Shown piece after piece: positions 1 through 8,493 of a stretch of DNA of 34,758 nucleotides (positions are counted from its first letter, which is position 1; each line of letters begins with the position of its first letter). The position numbers were made by a program, and so were the translations under genes. The stretch comes from Herbinix sp. GTDB taxonomy: Bacteria; Bacillota; Clostridia; Lachnospirales; Lachnospiraceae. Location: the NCBI GenBank assembly GCA_029238935.1, contig JAQZBN010000066.1:1-34758 (forward strand), written 5' to 3'. Below the pieces are notes generated by a model. That model ran no database searches. It was not told the DNA's origin and saw only the letters and a list, made by a program, of their open reading frames with translations.

Positions 1-11
1 TTATAGATCAT
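1..11 (-). CDS. Start of a divergent gene, cut by the window edge
   Basis: On the minus strand an ATG (11 to 9) is preceded by a strong ribosome binding site, GGAGGTGA, six bases upstream of the start, and by a possible -10 TATAAT (on the + strand ATTATA near 34-39). Only the codons for Met-Ile-Tyr lie inside the window, so the product cannot be named. The gene would be transcribed away from the polysaccharide deacetylase, sharing the 170-base region between them. Confidence 0.55.
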
Positions 12-45
12 AAGTCACCTCCGGAAAGTAACCATTATAATCTAC

Positions 46-121
46 TTTTGTACATTCTTAAATGATCGTTTTTGTACATTCTTATTGTATCATTTATAAC
101 CATATTTTTTATACATTGTTA
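46..121. repeat. Three copies of a TTTTGTACATTCTTA-like element
   Basis: A 15-base sequence TTTTGTACATTCTTA occurs exactly at 46-60 and again at 70-84 (24-base period). A third copy at 107-121 matches 13 of 15 bases (ATACATTGTTA core). All lie between the divergent start codons, so they are candidate regulator binding sites. No factor is assigned. Confidence 0.5.
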
Positions 122-141
122 TATTCTTTCTTCTGATTTTA

Positions 142-150
142 TGGTAAAAT
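142..150 (+). promoter_or_regulatory. Extended -10 promoter for the deacetylase
   Basis: TGGTAAAAT at 142-150 is an extended -10 (TG, one base, TAAAAT). No good -35 is found 17 bases upstream, which extended -10 promoters tolerate. It lies about 30 bases before the TTG start. The third TACATT element ends 20 bases upstream. Confidence 0.45.
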
Positions 151-181
151 AGATTATGAAATGGATACTTGAGGTGAAGAC

Positions 182-1783
182 TTGCAGGAAGATGGTTTAA
201 TACAGGGTAACGATATGAGTAATCAAACTACAAATGATAGAAGAAAACGTATTAAAAAGATAAAAATTACTATTATTATTATTGGTATAGTATTATTAAT
301 AGCACCTACTGTTATAAGTATTATATTATGCGTCAGAATGAATCAGATGCAAAATCAAATTGATCAGCTTATGGTAACCTATGATGGTAAGTTAAACGGT
401 TCAACGAATAAGATTTTTGGTAATATAAATTATGCCTATGCGGCACTACGAAACCTTGAGAATGCAGACCCATTGATAATTGAAAAGCCGAGCGTTGGTT
501 CATTAACTAGGAATGAAACTAAGGATATTTCTGAATATGGAAATATGCAGGATAATGAAGATAAGAGCAGTAGTGATATATCGATTGATATAACTGAGGA
601 TATCATTATAGCAGAGATTCAGGATAATAAGAACTCGATTGTCAATACGGATAGTCAAGAGGAGAATATAGATATTCCAATCAATGAACAGGATAAAAAT
701 ACGAATGAAGTATCTCAAAATCTGGCTGATACTTCTGCATTGTATCCGAATAATTCAAGCCAAATAAGTCCGGAAAGTACCATAAACGGCGATAATACAA
801 ATGGATTCTACATGAATGGTTTAAATATCAATGGAACTATCGGTAATGGGTCCATCGTATATCATGACAATAACAATAGTACGGATAGTAGTACAAATGT
901 TACAAGTACAAATGCTACATATGCAAGTGATAATAGTATATCTATTAATAACAATACAAAGGATAACCAAGCGAATACCAATGGTGATCAAGATGAAGTA
1001 GTTAGCAATAGTGACAACATTTATAATAAAGACGATAATAATAGTGTTGTTAATGATTCAAATATTATTACTACGACAGGGGATAAATCTAAAGAAGATA
1101 ATGACGATAAAAAAGGTAACAAGGAAAATCATAAAAAAGGAAAATATGAAAATAAGAAAGTATATCTTACTTTTGATGATGGACCTAGTAAATATACAGA
1201 TGACATTCTGGATCTCTTGGCCGAATACGATGCGAAGGCTTCTTTTTTTGTTATTGGTAAAACAGATAAGTATTCGAAGAAGATGTATCAGAGGATTTTA
1301 GAGGAAGGCCACACCTTGGGAATGCATTCCTACACTCATAAATATGAGAAAATATATAATTCCATTGAAGATTTTGAGAAGGACTTTACAAAACTATTTC
1401 ATTTGTTATATGATACTACTGGATACAAACCTCTGCTATTTCGATTTCCAGGAGGAAGCGCTAATAGCGTAAGCCGAATGGATGTAACGGAGATTATCCG
1501 CTTTTTAAACAATAAATCAATACTTTATTTTGACTGGAATGTTGACAGCCAGGATGCAATCGGCGTGAAATATACGAAGGAAGAGTTTATCAATAATATA
1601 TTAAGTGGTATAGAAAAAAAGGTTACACCCATTGTTTTGATGCATGATACCGAGTCGAAGGAAACTACTCTTAAAGCGTTACCCGATCTATTGGAGAAAT
1701 TAGTATCTGAAGGAGCAAAATTATTGCCTTTAGATGAAGAGGTACCACCGATACAACAGATTAAAGCGAGTTCAGTGAAATAA
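182..1783 (+). CDS. Membrane-anchored polysaccharide deacetylase (NodB/CE4 family)
   Basis: Probably removes acetyl groups from peptidoglycan or another extracellular glycan. It has a cytoplasmic basic N-terminus, one membrane segment (residues about 28-50), a long low-complexity linker rich in Asn, Ser, Asp and Thr (about 120-320), then a NodB domain (about 325-525). The CE4 metal and catalytic motifs are intact: TFDDGPS (330-336), His382 and His386 in HSYTH, RFPGG (421-425) and LMHD (486-489). The TTG start is chosen because GAGGTG sits five bases upstream; an ATG at 215 (residue 12) is the alternative with a weaker RBS. The bactofilin gene follows after 24 bases, so the two are probably co-transcribed. 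Substrate is not known from sequence. Confidence 0.9.
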   Translation: MQEDGLIQGNDMSNQTTNDRRKRIKKIKITIIIIGIVLLIAPTVISIILCVRMNQMQNQIDQLMVTYDGKLNGSTNKIFGNINYAYAALRNLENADPLIIEKPSVGSLTRNETKDISEYGNMQDNEDKSSSDISIDITEDIIIAEIQDNKNSIVNTDSQEENIDIPINEQDKNTNEVSQNLADTSALYPNNSSQISPESTINGDNTNGFYMNGLNINGTIGNGSIVYHDNNNSTDSSTNVTSTNATYASDNSISINNNTKDNQANTNGDQDEVVSNSDNIYNKDDNNSVVNDSNIITTTGDKSKEDNDDKKGNKENHKKGKYENKKVYLTFDDGPSKYTDDILDLLAEYDAKASFFVIGKTDKYSKKMYQRILEEGHTLGMHSYTHKYEKIYNSIEDFEKDFTKLFHLLYDTTGYKPLLFRFPGGSANSVSRMDVTEIIRFLNNKSILYFDWNVDSQDAIGVKYTKEEFINNILSGIEKKVTPIVLMHDTESKETTLKALPDLLEKLVSEGAKLLPLDEEVPPIQQIKASSVK

Positions 1784-1807
1784 CCGATACTTAGGGAGGA
1801 ACGAAAG

Positions 1808-2653
1808 ATGGGATTTTTTAAGGATTTGAAAGAAGACTTAACACAAGCTGTAAATGAGCTATTACCAGGGGATAATGAAAAACAGGACGAAACATTAGAT
1901 CAAATGGTAAATACTCTAGATATGGAAGAACAGGAAGATACGATTGAAAGCACTAATGACGACATACGCGAGTTATTGAATGAATTTACAAAAGAAGAAG
2001 GCCCAGATGAGGACAGAAACTTCCCACAGGAATTATCACTAAATTATGATACGATACAGAATGATATAATAATTGATGATAGAAAGGAAGAAGAGGGCGA
2101 AGTGATGGAAGATAATATTGATTTAGAATTATTGAATGTTTTAAATGAGGATGAAGTTGATAAAAAAGAGGTTCACACTACATCAGTAAAGAAAACCACA
2201 TCAGTTATGGATGACTCAGTTACTATAATTTCTAAGGGTACCACGATCAATGGCAGCATATCATCGGATGGATCTCTTGAAATAATGGGGGCGGTTACTG
2301 GTGATATTGAGTGTCTTGGAAAACTATCCATTACCGGAAAAGTGGTAGGTAATTCTTCTGCTTCTGAGGTTTATGTAAATACAGAGCGTCTCCAAGGATC
2401 AATTAACAGCGAAGGTAGTGTTAAAGTAGGATTGGGCACGGTTATCATAGGCGATATCGTTGGCTCATCCGGTGTTTTTGCAGGAGCTATCAAAGGGGAG
2501 ATCGATATTAACGGACCTGTAGTCATTGATTCAACCGCTATTATAAAAGGTAATATAAAAGCGAAGTCTGTACAGATTAACAACGGTGCTGTTATTGAAG
2601 GATTCTATTCCTTAAGCTATGCTTCTGTTGATTTGGATAACATTTTTGAATAG
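1808..2653 (+). CDS. Bactofilin (polymer-forming cytoskeletal protein)
   Basis: Bactofilins polymerise into filaments through a beta-helical domain and place cell-wall enzymes. Here residues about 135-270 show the repeating Gly/Ile/Val pattern of the bactofilin domain (for example GTTINGSISSDGSLEIMG and later GDIV and GEIDINGP turns). The first 130 residues are a long, strongly acidic and likely unstructured extension, giving 281 residues where small bactofilins have about 120-200. The RBS AGGGAGGA lies eight bases before the ATG. Bactofilins are often encoded beside M23 endopeptidases; here the partner is a polysaccharide deacetylase, which suggests the filament may localise that enzyme (inference). 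Confidence 0.88.
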   Translation: MGFFKDLKEDLTQAVNELLPGDNEKQDETLDQMVNTLDMEEQEDTIESTNDDIRELLNEFTKEEGPDEDRNFPQELSLNYDTIQNDIIIDDRKEEEGEVMEDNIDLELLNVLNEDEVDKKEVHTTSVKKTTSVMDDSVTIISKGTTINGSISSDGSLEIMGAVTGDIECLGKLSITGKVVGNSSASEVYVNTERLQGSINSEGSVKVGLGTVIIGDIVGSSGVFAGAIKGEIDINGPVVIDSTAIIKGNIKAKSVQINNGAVIEGFYSLSYASVDLDNIFE

Positions 2654-2667
2654 TATTGATTTAATGT

Positions 2668-2696
2668 TTGTAATATCACGGGTTTTGTGGTAAATT
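2668..2696 (+). promoter_or_regulatory. Promoter for pyrH
   Basis: TTGTAA (2668-2673), a 17-base spacer and TAAATT (2691-2696) with TG just before the -10 (TGG TAAATT) form a good sigma-A-type promoter between the bactofilin gene and pyrH. Confidence 0.55.
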
Positions 2697-2747
2697 ATTA
2701 TAGATGTAAAAGGATATAGAATTTACCACAGGAGGCAGAGATAGCGC

Positions 2748-3455
2748 ATGAAAGCGTATGACCGAGTATTGTTAAAGTTAAGCGGAGAGGCTTTGGCTGG
2801 AGATAAGAAAACCGGATTTGATGAGGCGACCTGTATTAAAGTTGCAGAACAAGTGAAGCAGCTTGTGGATGCAGGAATTCAAGTTAGCATCGTGATCGGT
2901 GGAGGTAATTTCTGGAGAGGCAGATCCAGTGAAACAATAGACCGAACAAAAGCAGATCAGATTGGTATGCTTGCAACTGTAATGAACTGTATCTATGTTT
3001 CTGAAATCTTTCGATTTGTAGGAATGAAGACTCAGGTATACACCCCATTTGCTTGCGGTAGCATGACAGAACTTTTTTCTAAAGATCGTGTCATCGATTG
3101 CATGAAACAAGGTGGTGTAGCATTTTTGGCAGGTGGCACGGGACATCCCTATTTCTCTACTGATACTGCAACCGTATTAAGAGCTGTAGAGTTGGATTGT
3201 GATATTATACTAATGGCGAGAGCGATCGATGGTGTTTATGACAGTGATCCAAAGGTGAATCCAGAAGCAAAGAAATTTGATGAAATTGCTCTACAGGACG
3301 TTCTGGATAAAAAACTAGGAATTGTTGACTTAACCGCAACGGTTTTATGTATTGAAAATCGTATGCCTATCTTATTGTTTGGTCTTTCGGAAGAGGAAAG
3401 TATTGTAAAAGCAGCAGAAGGAAAATCAAACGGCACACGAATGACCGTATCATAA
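2748..3455 (+). CDS. pyrH: UMP kinase (uridylate kinase)
   Basis: Phosphorylates UMP to UDP with ATP in the cytoplasm, the entry to UTP and CTP and, in this genome, to UDP-sugars. Members of the amino-acid kinase fold start with a Lys-Leu-Ser-Gly-Glu segment; here KLSGEAL is at residues 9-15, followed by the glycine loop VIGGGNFWRG and the later GGTGHPYFSTDTA and DGVYDSDPK motifs. At 235 residues the length is normal for the family. GGAGG is 12 bases upstream of the ATG, a rather long spacing. It leads the pyrH-frr-uppS-cdsA block, an order conserved in Firmicutes. Confidence 0.97.
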   Translation: MKAYDRVLLKLSGEALAGDKKTGFDEATCIKVAEQVKQLVDAGIQVSIVIGGGNFWRGRSSETIDRTKADQIGMLATVMNCIYVSEIFRFVGMKTQVYTPFACGSMTELFSKDRVIDCMKQGGVAFLAGGTGHPYFSTDTATVLRAVELDCDIILMARAIDGVYDSDPKVNPEAKKFDEIALQDVLDKKLGIVDLTATVLCIENRMPILLFGLSEEESIVKAAEGKSNGTRMTVS

Positions 3456-3487
3456 TCGGCTTTCATATCAAATTTTCTTATATATTA

Positions 3488-3538
3488 CGGCCAGGCCGAC
3501 ATATAGAATGCGATTTTCCCTTATAAACAGCATTCTAT
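3488..3538 (+). terminator. Stem-loops between pyrH and frr
   Basis: A short stem CGGCC-A-GGCCG (3488-3498) is followed by a longer hairpin with arms ATAGAATGC (3503-3511) and GCATTCTAT (3530-3538). A few T residues follow but no long run. This could attenuate rather than fully end pyrH transcription. Confidence 0.35.
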
Positions 3539-3590
3539 TTCATATGTAAAAAATTAAAAGTATAAAGTTAAATTAATCGGAGGGATTGAA

Positions 3591-4145
3591 ATGGATAATA
3601 AGTTAGATCAATTTAGAGTGAAAATGGAAAAATCAGTAGAAGCCTTAAGAGAGGAATATTCAACAATTCGTGCCGGAAGAGCAAATCCACATCTTCTAGA
3701 CAAATTAAGAGTGGATTATTATGGTCAGCCATCACCAATCCAATCAGTTGCGAATATTTCAGTACCTGAGGCAAGAGTGATCCAAATTCAACCATGGGAA
3801 AGCAAATTGATCAAAGAAATAGAAAAAGCAATCATAAATTCAGATCTGGGACTGACTCCAAGCAACGATGGAAAAGTAATCCGCCTTGTTTTTCCTGAGC
3901 TAACAGAGGATCGTAGAAAAGAACTTGTGAAGGATGTAAAGAAAAAAGCTGAAAATGCAAAAATAGCTGTCCGTAACATTAGAAGAGATGCTAATGATTT
4001 ATTCAAAAAGCAAAACAAAGCAAGTGAAATCTCTGAAGATGAATTTAAAAATTTAGAAGATAACATTCAAAAATTTACGGATAAATATATTGTGGAAATT
4101 GATAGGACAATGGAAGATAAATCTAAGGAAATACTTACAGTATAA
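3591..4145 (+). CDS. frr: Ribosome recycling factor
   Basis: Works with EF-G to split post-termination ribosomes. The protein is 184 residues, the usual RRF length. It has the typical start (KMEKSVEALREEYSTIRAGRANP), the VPEARVIQIQPWE segment at the hinge and the basic helix region with LTEDRRKELVK near the middle. A perfect GGAGGG lies six bases before the ATG. It sits in its normal place after pyrH. Confidence 0.98.
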   Translation: MDNKLDQFRVKMEKSVEALREEYSTIRAGRANPHLLDKLRVDYYGQPSPIQSVANISVPEARVIQIQPWESKLIKEIEKAIINSDLGLTPSNDGKVIRLVFPELTEDRRKELVKDVKKKAENAKIAVRNIRRDANDLFKKQNKASEISEDEFKNLEDNIQKFTDKYIVEIDRTMEDKSKEILTV

Positions 4146-4168
4146 TATTAAGTATTGTAGAAATGAAT

Positions 4169-4204
4169 CGGGACGTATTTTGTCTTATGCCAAAATACGT
4201 CCTG
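4169..4204 (+). terminator. Hairpin after frr
   Basis: Fourteen-base arms (4169-4182 and 4191-4204, core GGACGTATTTTG) around an eight-base loop, followed by a T-rich stretch TTCCTATATTTTTAT. A likely intrinsic terminator or attenuator between frr and uppS. Confidence 0.6.
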
Positions 4205-4236
4205 TTCCTATATTTTTATAAAATCGGGAGAAGAAT

Positions 4237-4953
4237 ATGGATAGTAAAGAATGGAATATACCATCCCATGTAGCAATCATTCTAGACGGTAATGGTCGGT
4301 GGGCCAAAAAAAAGAGGATGCCCAGAAATTATGGTCATGCACAGGGTAGTAAAAATGTTGAACGAATCTGTGAAGATGCTTATCATATGGGAATCAAGTA
4401 TCTTACAGTATACGCATTTTCTACAGAGAACTGGAAAAGACCGAAGGAAGAAGTTGATGCATTAATGAAACTTCTAAATACGTACTTAAAAGATTCTATT
4501 AAGACCAGTGAAAAGAACAACATGAGAGTGCGAATTATTGGAGATATCAGCAAATTGTCGGATGAGATGAAGCAGAGTATCCACGCGCTGGAAGAGGCTT
4601 CAAAGAACAATACCGGATTGAATTTTCAAGTAGCTTTGAATTACGGTAGTCGAGATGAAATTATTCGTGCAGTGAAAGCACTTTCTCTAGCGGTCAAAGA
4701 GGAGAAGATTACAGTAGACGATATCAATGAGAATTTATTTGAACAGTACTTGGACACCAGGGAAATCCCTGATCCCGACTTATTAATTCGAACCAGCGGC
4801 GAGCAGAGATTATCTAATTATATGTTGTGGCAATTGGCTTATACAGAATTTTATTTTACTGATGTTCTATGGCCTGACTTTGATAAGAAAGAATTAGAGA
4901 AGGCTGTCGAGTATTATAATGGAAGAACAAGAAAATTCGGTGCAATATCTTAA
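4237..4953 (+). CDS. uppS: Isoprenyl transferase (undecaprenyl diphosphate synthase)
   Basis: Cis-prenyltransferase that extends farnesyl diphosphate with isopentenyl diphosphate to the C55 lipid carrier. The signature AIILDGNGRWA holds the metal-binding Asp17, and the conserved C-terminal block PDPDLLIRTSGEQRLSN plus WPDF is complete. Length 238 residues is typical. The product is the carrier on which the polysaccharide repeat unit encoded downstream would be built, and the MEP-pathway genes dxr and ispG a few genes on supply its precursors. Confidence 0.97.
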   Translation: MDSKEWNIPSHVAIILDGNGRWAKKKRMPRNYGHAQGSKNVERICEDAYHMGIKYLTVYAFSTENWKRPKEEVDALMKLLNTYLKDSIKTSEKNNMRVRIIGDISKLSDEMKQSIHALEEASKNNTGLNFQVALNYGSRDEIIRAVKALSLAVKEEKITVDDINENLFEQYLDTREIPDPDLLIRTSGEQRLSNYMLWQLAYTEFYFTDVLWPDFDKKELEKAVEYYNGRTRKFGAIS

Positions 4954-4978
4954 CCAAATCGTAAGGTGGAGGTAGTCT

Positions 4979-5776
4979 ATGTTTAAGACTCGTTTTTTTA
5001 GTTCAATTATTTTAATGGCGATCACAATTACTGCTGTTGTACTGGGAGGTAACATATTATTTACAACTGTATTAGCAGTATCTCTGATCGGTTTGATGGA
5101 ATTGTATCGAATTGTGAAAGTAAACAAGGAATTACCAGGTATACTTGGATATGTGGCTGGCATTGCTTATTATGGTCTTCTTTTATTTGAAGCAAAAGAG
5201 AATATCATAGTTTTATGTATCGGTTTTCTCATGCTATTAATGTTTATCTATGTATTCGGATTTCCAAAATTTAATACGGAACAGATATCCTTGGTATTCT
5301 TTGGGTTTTTCTATGTTAGTATCATGTTATCCTACATATATCAGGTTAGGATGTTAAACGATGGTGCATGGCTGATCTGGTTGATATTTATCGGAGCTTG
5401 GGGTTCCGATACCTGTGCTTATTGTGTCGGTAAAACGATAGGTAAGAAGAAAATATCGCCGCGTTTAAGTCCTAATAAATCATTAGAGGGTTGTATTGGC
5501 GGTGTTGTAGGTGCAGCTTTATTAGGTCTATTGTACGCTTTATTTACTAAGAACTATATCACTGATATAGCAAATCCGCAGATAGCATTTCCGGTCATTG
5601 GAGCAGCTTCCAGTGTGATCTCTCAAATCGGTGACTTGGCAGCTTCGGCGATCAAAAGAAATCATGATATTAAAGATTATGGAAAGTTGATTCCAGGTCA
5701 TGGTGGAATATTAGATCGTTTTGACAGTATTTTATTTACAGCACCAATTGTGTATTATTTAGCTCTTATTCTATAA
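4979..5776 (+). CDS. cdsA: Phosphatidate cytidylyltransferase (CDP-diglyceride synthase)
   Basis: Makes CDP-diacylglycerol from phosphatidic acid and CTP in the membrane, the branch point for phospholipids. Several hydrophobic segments span the first 200 residues. The CdsA signature near the C-terminus is clear: SQIGDLAASAIKR, then IKDYGKLIPGHGG and LDRFDS. It starts 25 bases after uppS with GGAGGT upstream, so the two are likely translated from one transcript. Length 265 residues is normal. Confidence 0.96.
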   Translation: MFKTRFFSSIILMAITITAVVLGGNILFTTVLAVSLIGLMELYRIVKVNKELPGILGYVAGIAYYGLLLFEAKENIIVLCIGFLMLLMFIYVFGFPKFNTEQISLVFFGFFYVSIMLSYIYQVRMLNDGAWLIWLIFIGAWGSDTCAYCVGKTIGKKKISPRLSPNKSLEGCIGGVVGAALLGLLYALFTKNYITDIANPQIAFPVIGAASSVISQIGDLAASAIKRNHDIKDYGKLIPGHGGILDRFDSILFTAPIVYYLALIL

Positions 5777-5811
5777 TTTGGTTTCCGTATCAATAGAGGG
5801 AGAATCTATTT

Positions 5812-5847
5812 ATGAAACACCAGCGTTCGTGTTTTTGGATTAAATAA
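5812..5847 (+). other. Possible 11-codon leader ORF before dxr
   Basis: ATG at 5812 has AGAGGGAGAA eight bases upstream and reads 11 codons (MKHQRSCFWIK) to TAA at 5845-5847. It lies between cdsA and the dxr promoter. The good RBS is the only support; it may be chance. Confidence 0.2.
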
Positions 5848-5863
5848 TGTATAGTATTATAAT
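5835..5863 (+). promoter_or_regulatory. Promoter for dxr
   Basis: TTGGAT (5835-5840), a 17-base spacer and a perfect TATAAT (5858-5863), 53 bases upstream of the dxr start. It would let the isoprenoid genes be expressed apart from uppS-cdsA. Confidence 0.6.
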
Positions 5864-5916
5864 ATTTTTTATTAGCTTTTGAACATTTTAGTCGATGGAT
5901 ACTTCATGGAGGTAAC

Positions 5917-7086
5917 ATGAGAAATATAGCAATCCTTGGATCAACAGGATCCATTGGAACTCAAACACTTGATATTGTTCGAGAACATAAAGAAATCAAA
6001 ATTACTGCACTTGCCGCAGGAAGTAATATAGAATTATTAGAAAAACAAATCAGGGAGTTTCATCCAAAGATAGTGTGTGTATATCACGAGAATATGGCTA
6101 TGAAACTAAGGGAAAAGGTTAAGGATCTTACAATAACGATTGTTTCTGGTATGGACGGTCTCATATCCTGTGCTACAGAGGGTGAAGCTGAGATGGTAGT
6201 AACTGCTATGGTGGGTATGATTGGAATTCGCCCTACGATCGAAGCGATAAAAGCTGGAAAAGACATTGCACTAGCAAATAAAGAAACCCTTGTAACAGCA
6301 GGGCATATTATTATGCCTTTAGTCAAAGAATATAACGTAGCATTACTTCCCGTAGATAGTGAACACTCTGCAATCTTCCAAGCTTTACAGGGTGAGGCAC
6401 ATAAATCGATGAAACATATTTTATTAACAGCGTCCGGTGGACCTTTCCGGGGAAGAAAGTTATCGGAATTACAAAACATTAGGAAAGAAGACGCCCTCAA
6501 GCATCCAAATTGGTCCATGGGACAGAAAATAACCATAGATTCGGCAACCATGGTTAACAAAGGGCTTGAAGTAATGGAGGCTAGATGGCTGTTTGATCTT
6601 GAGATCGATAAAATACAAGTCGTAGTTCATCCTCAAAGTATTATACATTCCATGGTGGAATATATCGATGGAAGTGTCATTGCACAAATGGGTATTCCTG
6701 ATATGCGGCTGCCGATACAATATGCTTTATTTTATCCGGAGAGAATTGACCTAATCGGAGGAAAACAGCTTGATTTTACTACCTTAAAGCAAATTACGTT
6801 TGAAGAACCGGATATGGATACTTTTTTTGGTTTGGCGTTAGCTTATGAAGCAGGTAGAAATGGTGGAAGTATGCCTACTGTATATAATGCTGCCAATGAA
6901 TGGGCAGTCGCTAGATTTTTAGAAAATAAGATCGGATTTCTTGCAATACCAACAATTATAAAAGAAGCCATGAAGAATCATAAAAGGATAGAGAATCCTT
7001 CCTTAATCGACATTCTGAATGTGGAAAATGAAACATATGATTTTGTAAAAGAGTATGCAGAGTCTGAATTTAAATATAAGCCTTAA
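5917..7086 (+). CDS. dxr: 1-deoxy-D-xylulose 5-phosphate reductoisomerase
   Basis: First committed enzyme of the MEP isoprenoid pathway, converting DXP to MEP with NADPH. The NADPH-binding GSTGSIG lies at residues 8-14. Later come ANKETLVTAG, the metal and substrate site PVDSEHSAIFQ, the flexible-loop region SGGPFRGRK and the conserved NKGLEVMEARWLF. The 389 residues match the family. GGAGGT is four bases before the ATG. With ispG downstream it marks an organism using the MEP route. Confidence 0.98.
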   Translation: MRNIAILGSTGSIGTQTLDIVREHKEIKITALAAGSNIELLEKQIREFHPKIVCVYHENMAMKLREKVKDLTITIVSGMDGLISCATEGEAEMVVTAMVGMIGIRPTIEAIKAGKDIALANKETLVTAGHIIMPLVKEYNVALLPVDSEHSAIFQALQGEAHKSMKHILLTASGGPFRGRKLSELQNIRKEDALKHPNWSMGQKITIDSATMVNKGLEVMEARWLFDLEIDKIQVVVHPQSIIHSMVEYIDGSVIAQMGIPDMRLPIQYALFYPERIDLIGGKQLDFTTLKQITFEEPDMDTFFGLALAYEAGRNGGSMPTVYNAANEWAVARFLENKIGFLAIPTIIKEAMKNHKRIENPSLIDILNVENETYDFVKEYAESEFKYKP

Positions 7087-7176
7087 ACAAAGGCAGATTT
7101 CTTTTGTCTTTGATATTTCTTCGTTTTAGGAGCTTTATTTTATGAGGACAAATAGGAAAGGTTGTGTGAAAGCACC

Positions 7177-8460
7177 ATGAACATTATAATTGCAATATTA
7201 ATTTTTAGTTTAGTTATTATAATCCACGAACTTGGGCATTTTTTGCTGGCTAAGAAAAATGGAATCACGGTAACGGAATTTTCAGTAGGTATGGGTACTA
7301 GAATTGTTAGTTTTGTTAAAGGTGGTACCAGATATTCTATTAAGTTATTCCCATTTGGCGGTTCTTGTATGATGCTAGGTGAAGATGAATCCGTCGAAGA
7401 TGAAGGGGCATTCCATAAAAAGGGTGTTTGGGCTAGAATCTCTGTGATTATAGCCGGTCCTATTTTTAACTTTATTCTAGCATTTATCCTTGCGCTGGTA
7501 GTCATCGGTATTGTTGGTGTGGATCCTTCCAGAATTAATGGAGTTACAGAAGGATCTCCTATGGCTGAGGCGGGGCTTAAGGAAGGAGATATGATTACGA
7601 ATATCAATGGATCAACCATTCGTTTGGGAAGAGAAATAGAATCCTTCTTTATGTTTGAACCCTTATCAGAGAAACAACTCAACATTACTTATGAAAGAGA
7701 TGGTGAGAAACATGAAGTTACAGTAAAACCAAAACTAGTGGAGTCTTATTTGATGGGTTGTCATTATAGTACTGACAATGCAGAAATTGTATCATTAACT
7801 GAGACATTTCCTTTATATGAAGCAGGAGTACAATTGGGTGACGTTATTGTTGGCGTGAATGGAACTGAGGTATCCAACGGTACAGAATTATCTAAGTATT
7901 TTGACGAACATCCTCTATCCAATCAACCGGTAACACTTACCTATAGAAGAGACGGTAAGGATAATACCATTACGATCAGCCCTAAATTATACAGTGAATA
8001 TACTCTTGGATGGGACTACAATGTTTATAGAGAAAAAGTATCTCCTCTGAAAGTAATTGGGTATAGTGCATATGAAGTAAAATACTGGATTGTTAATACC
8101 ATTAAAAGTATCGGACACATGATCCGTGGTAAAGTAGGCTTAAATGAGATCTCAGGACCTGTTGGCGTAGTAAACATTATGAATGAAATATATGAAGGTA
8201 CCAAGGAATATGGTATCGGTGTGGTATTATTAGAACTTATTAATTTCACAATCCTCTTAAGTGCAAACTTAGGTGTAATGAATCTGCTTCCCTTACCAGC
8301 TCTTGATGGAGGGCGATTGGTTTTCCACCTGATCGAAGTAGTCCGTGGAAAACCGGTAGCCAGAGAAAAAGAAGCACTGGTTCATATGATTGGTATGGTT
8401 GCATTAATGGTATTGATGGTATTCGTCTTATTTAATGATATCCGAAATATCTTCAATTAG
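7177..8460 (+). CDS. rseP: Site-2 intramembrane zinc metalloprotease
   Basis: M50-family protease that cleaves substrates within the membrane, such as anti-sigma factors or remnant signal peptides. The zinc motif HELGH is at residues 17-21 in the first membrane segment, and the third ligand motif NLLPLPALDGG (Asp377) is near the C-terminus. Two PDZ-like regions lie between (about 115-190 and 200-280). I start at the ATG at 7177 because this puts the hydrophobic segment at the N-terminus as in relatives. A TTG at 7162 is in frame, but its purine-rich sequence is only one base away. 427 residues. Confidence 0.95.
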   Translation: MNIIIAILIFSLVIIIHELGHFLLAKKNGITVTEFSVGMGTRIVSFVKGGTRYSIKLFPFGGSCMMLGEDESVEDEGAFHKKGVWARISVIIAGPIFNFILAFILALVVIGIVGVDPSRINGVTEGSPMAEAGLKEGDMITNINGSTIRLGREIESFFMFEPLSEKQLNITYERDGEKHEVTVKPKLVESYLMGCHYSTDNAEIVSLTETFPLYEAGVQLGDVIVGVNGTEVSNGTELSKYFDEHPLSNQPVTLTYRRDGKDNTITISPKLYSEYTLGWDYNVYREKVSPLKVIGYSAYEVKYWIVNTIKSIGHMIRGKVGLNEISGPVGVVNIMNEIYEGTKEYGIGVVLLELINFTILLSANLGVMNLLPLPALDGGRLVFHLIEVVRGKPVAREKEALVHMIGMVALMVLMVFVLFNDIRNIFN

Positions 8461-8493
8461 CATGGATCAGCTCCGAAAGAAAGGATAGATACT

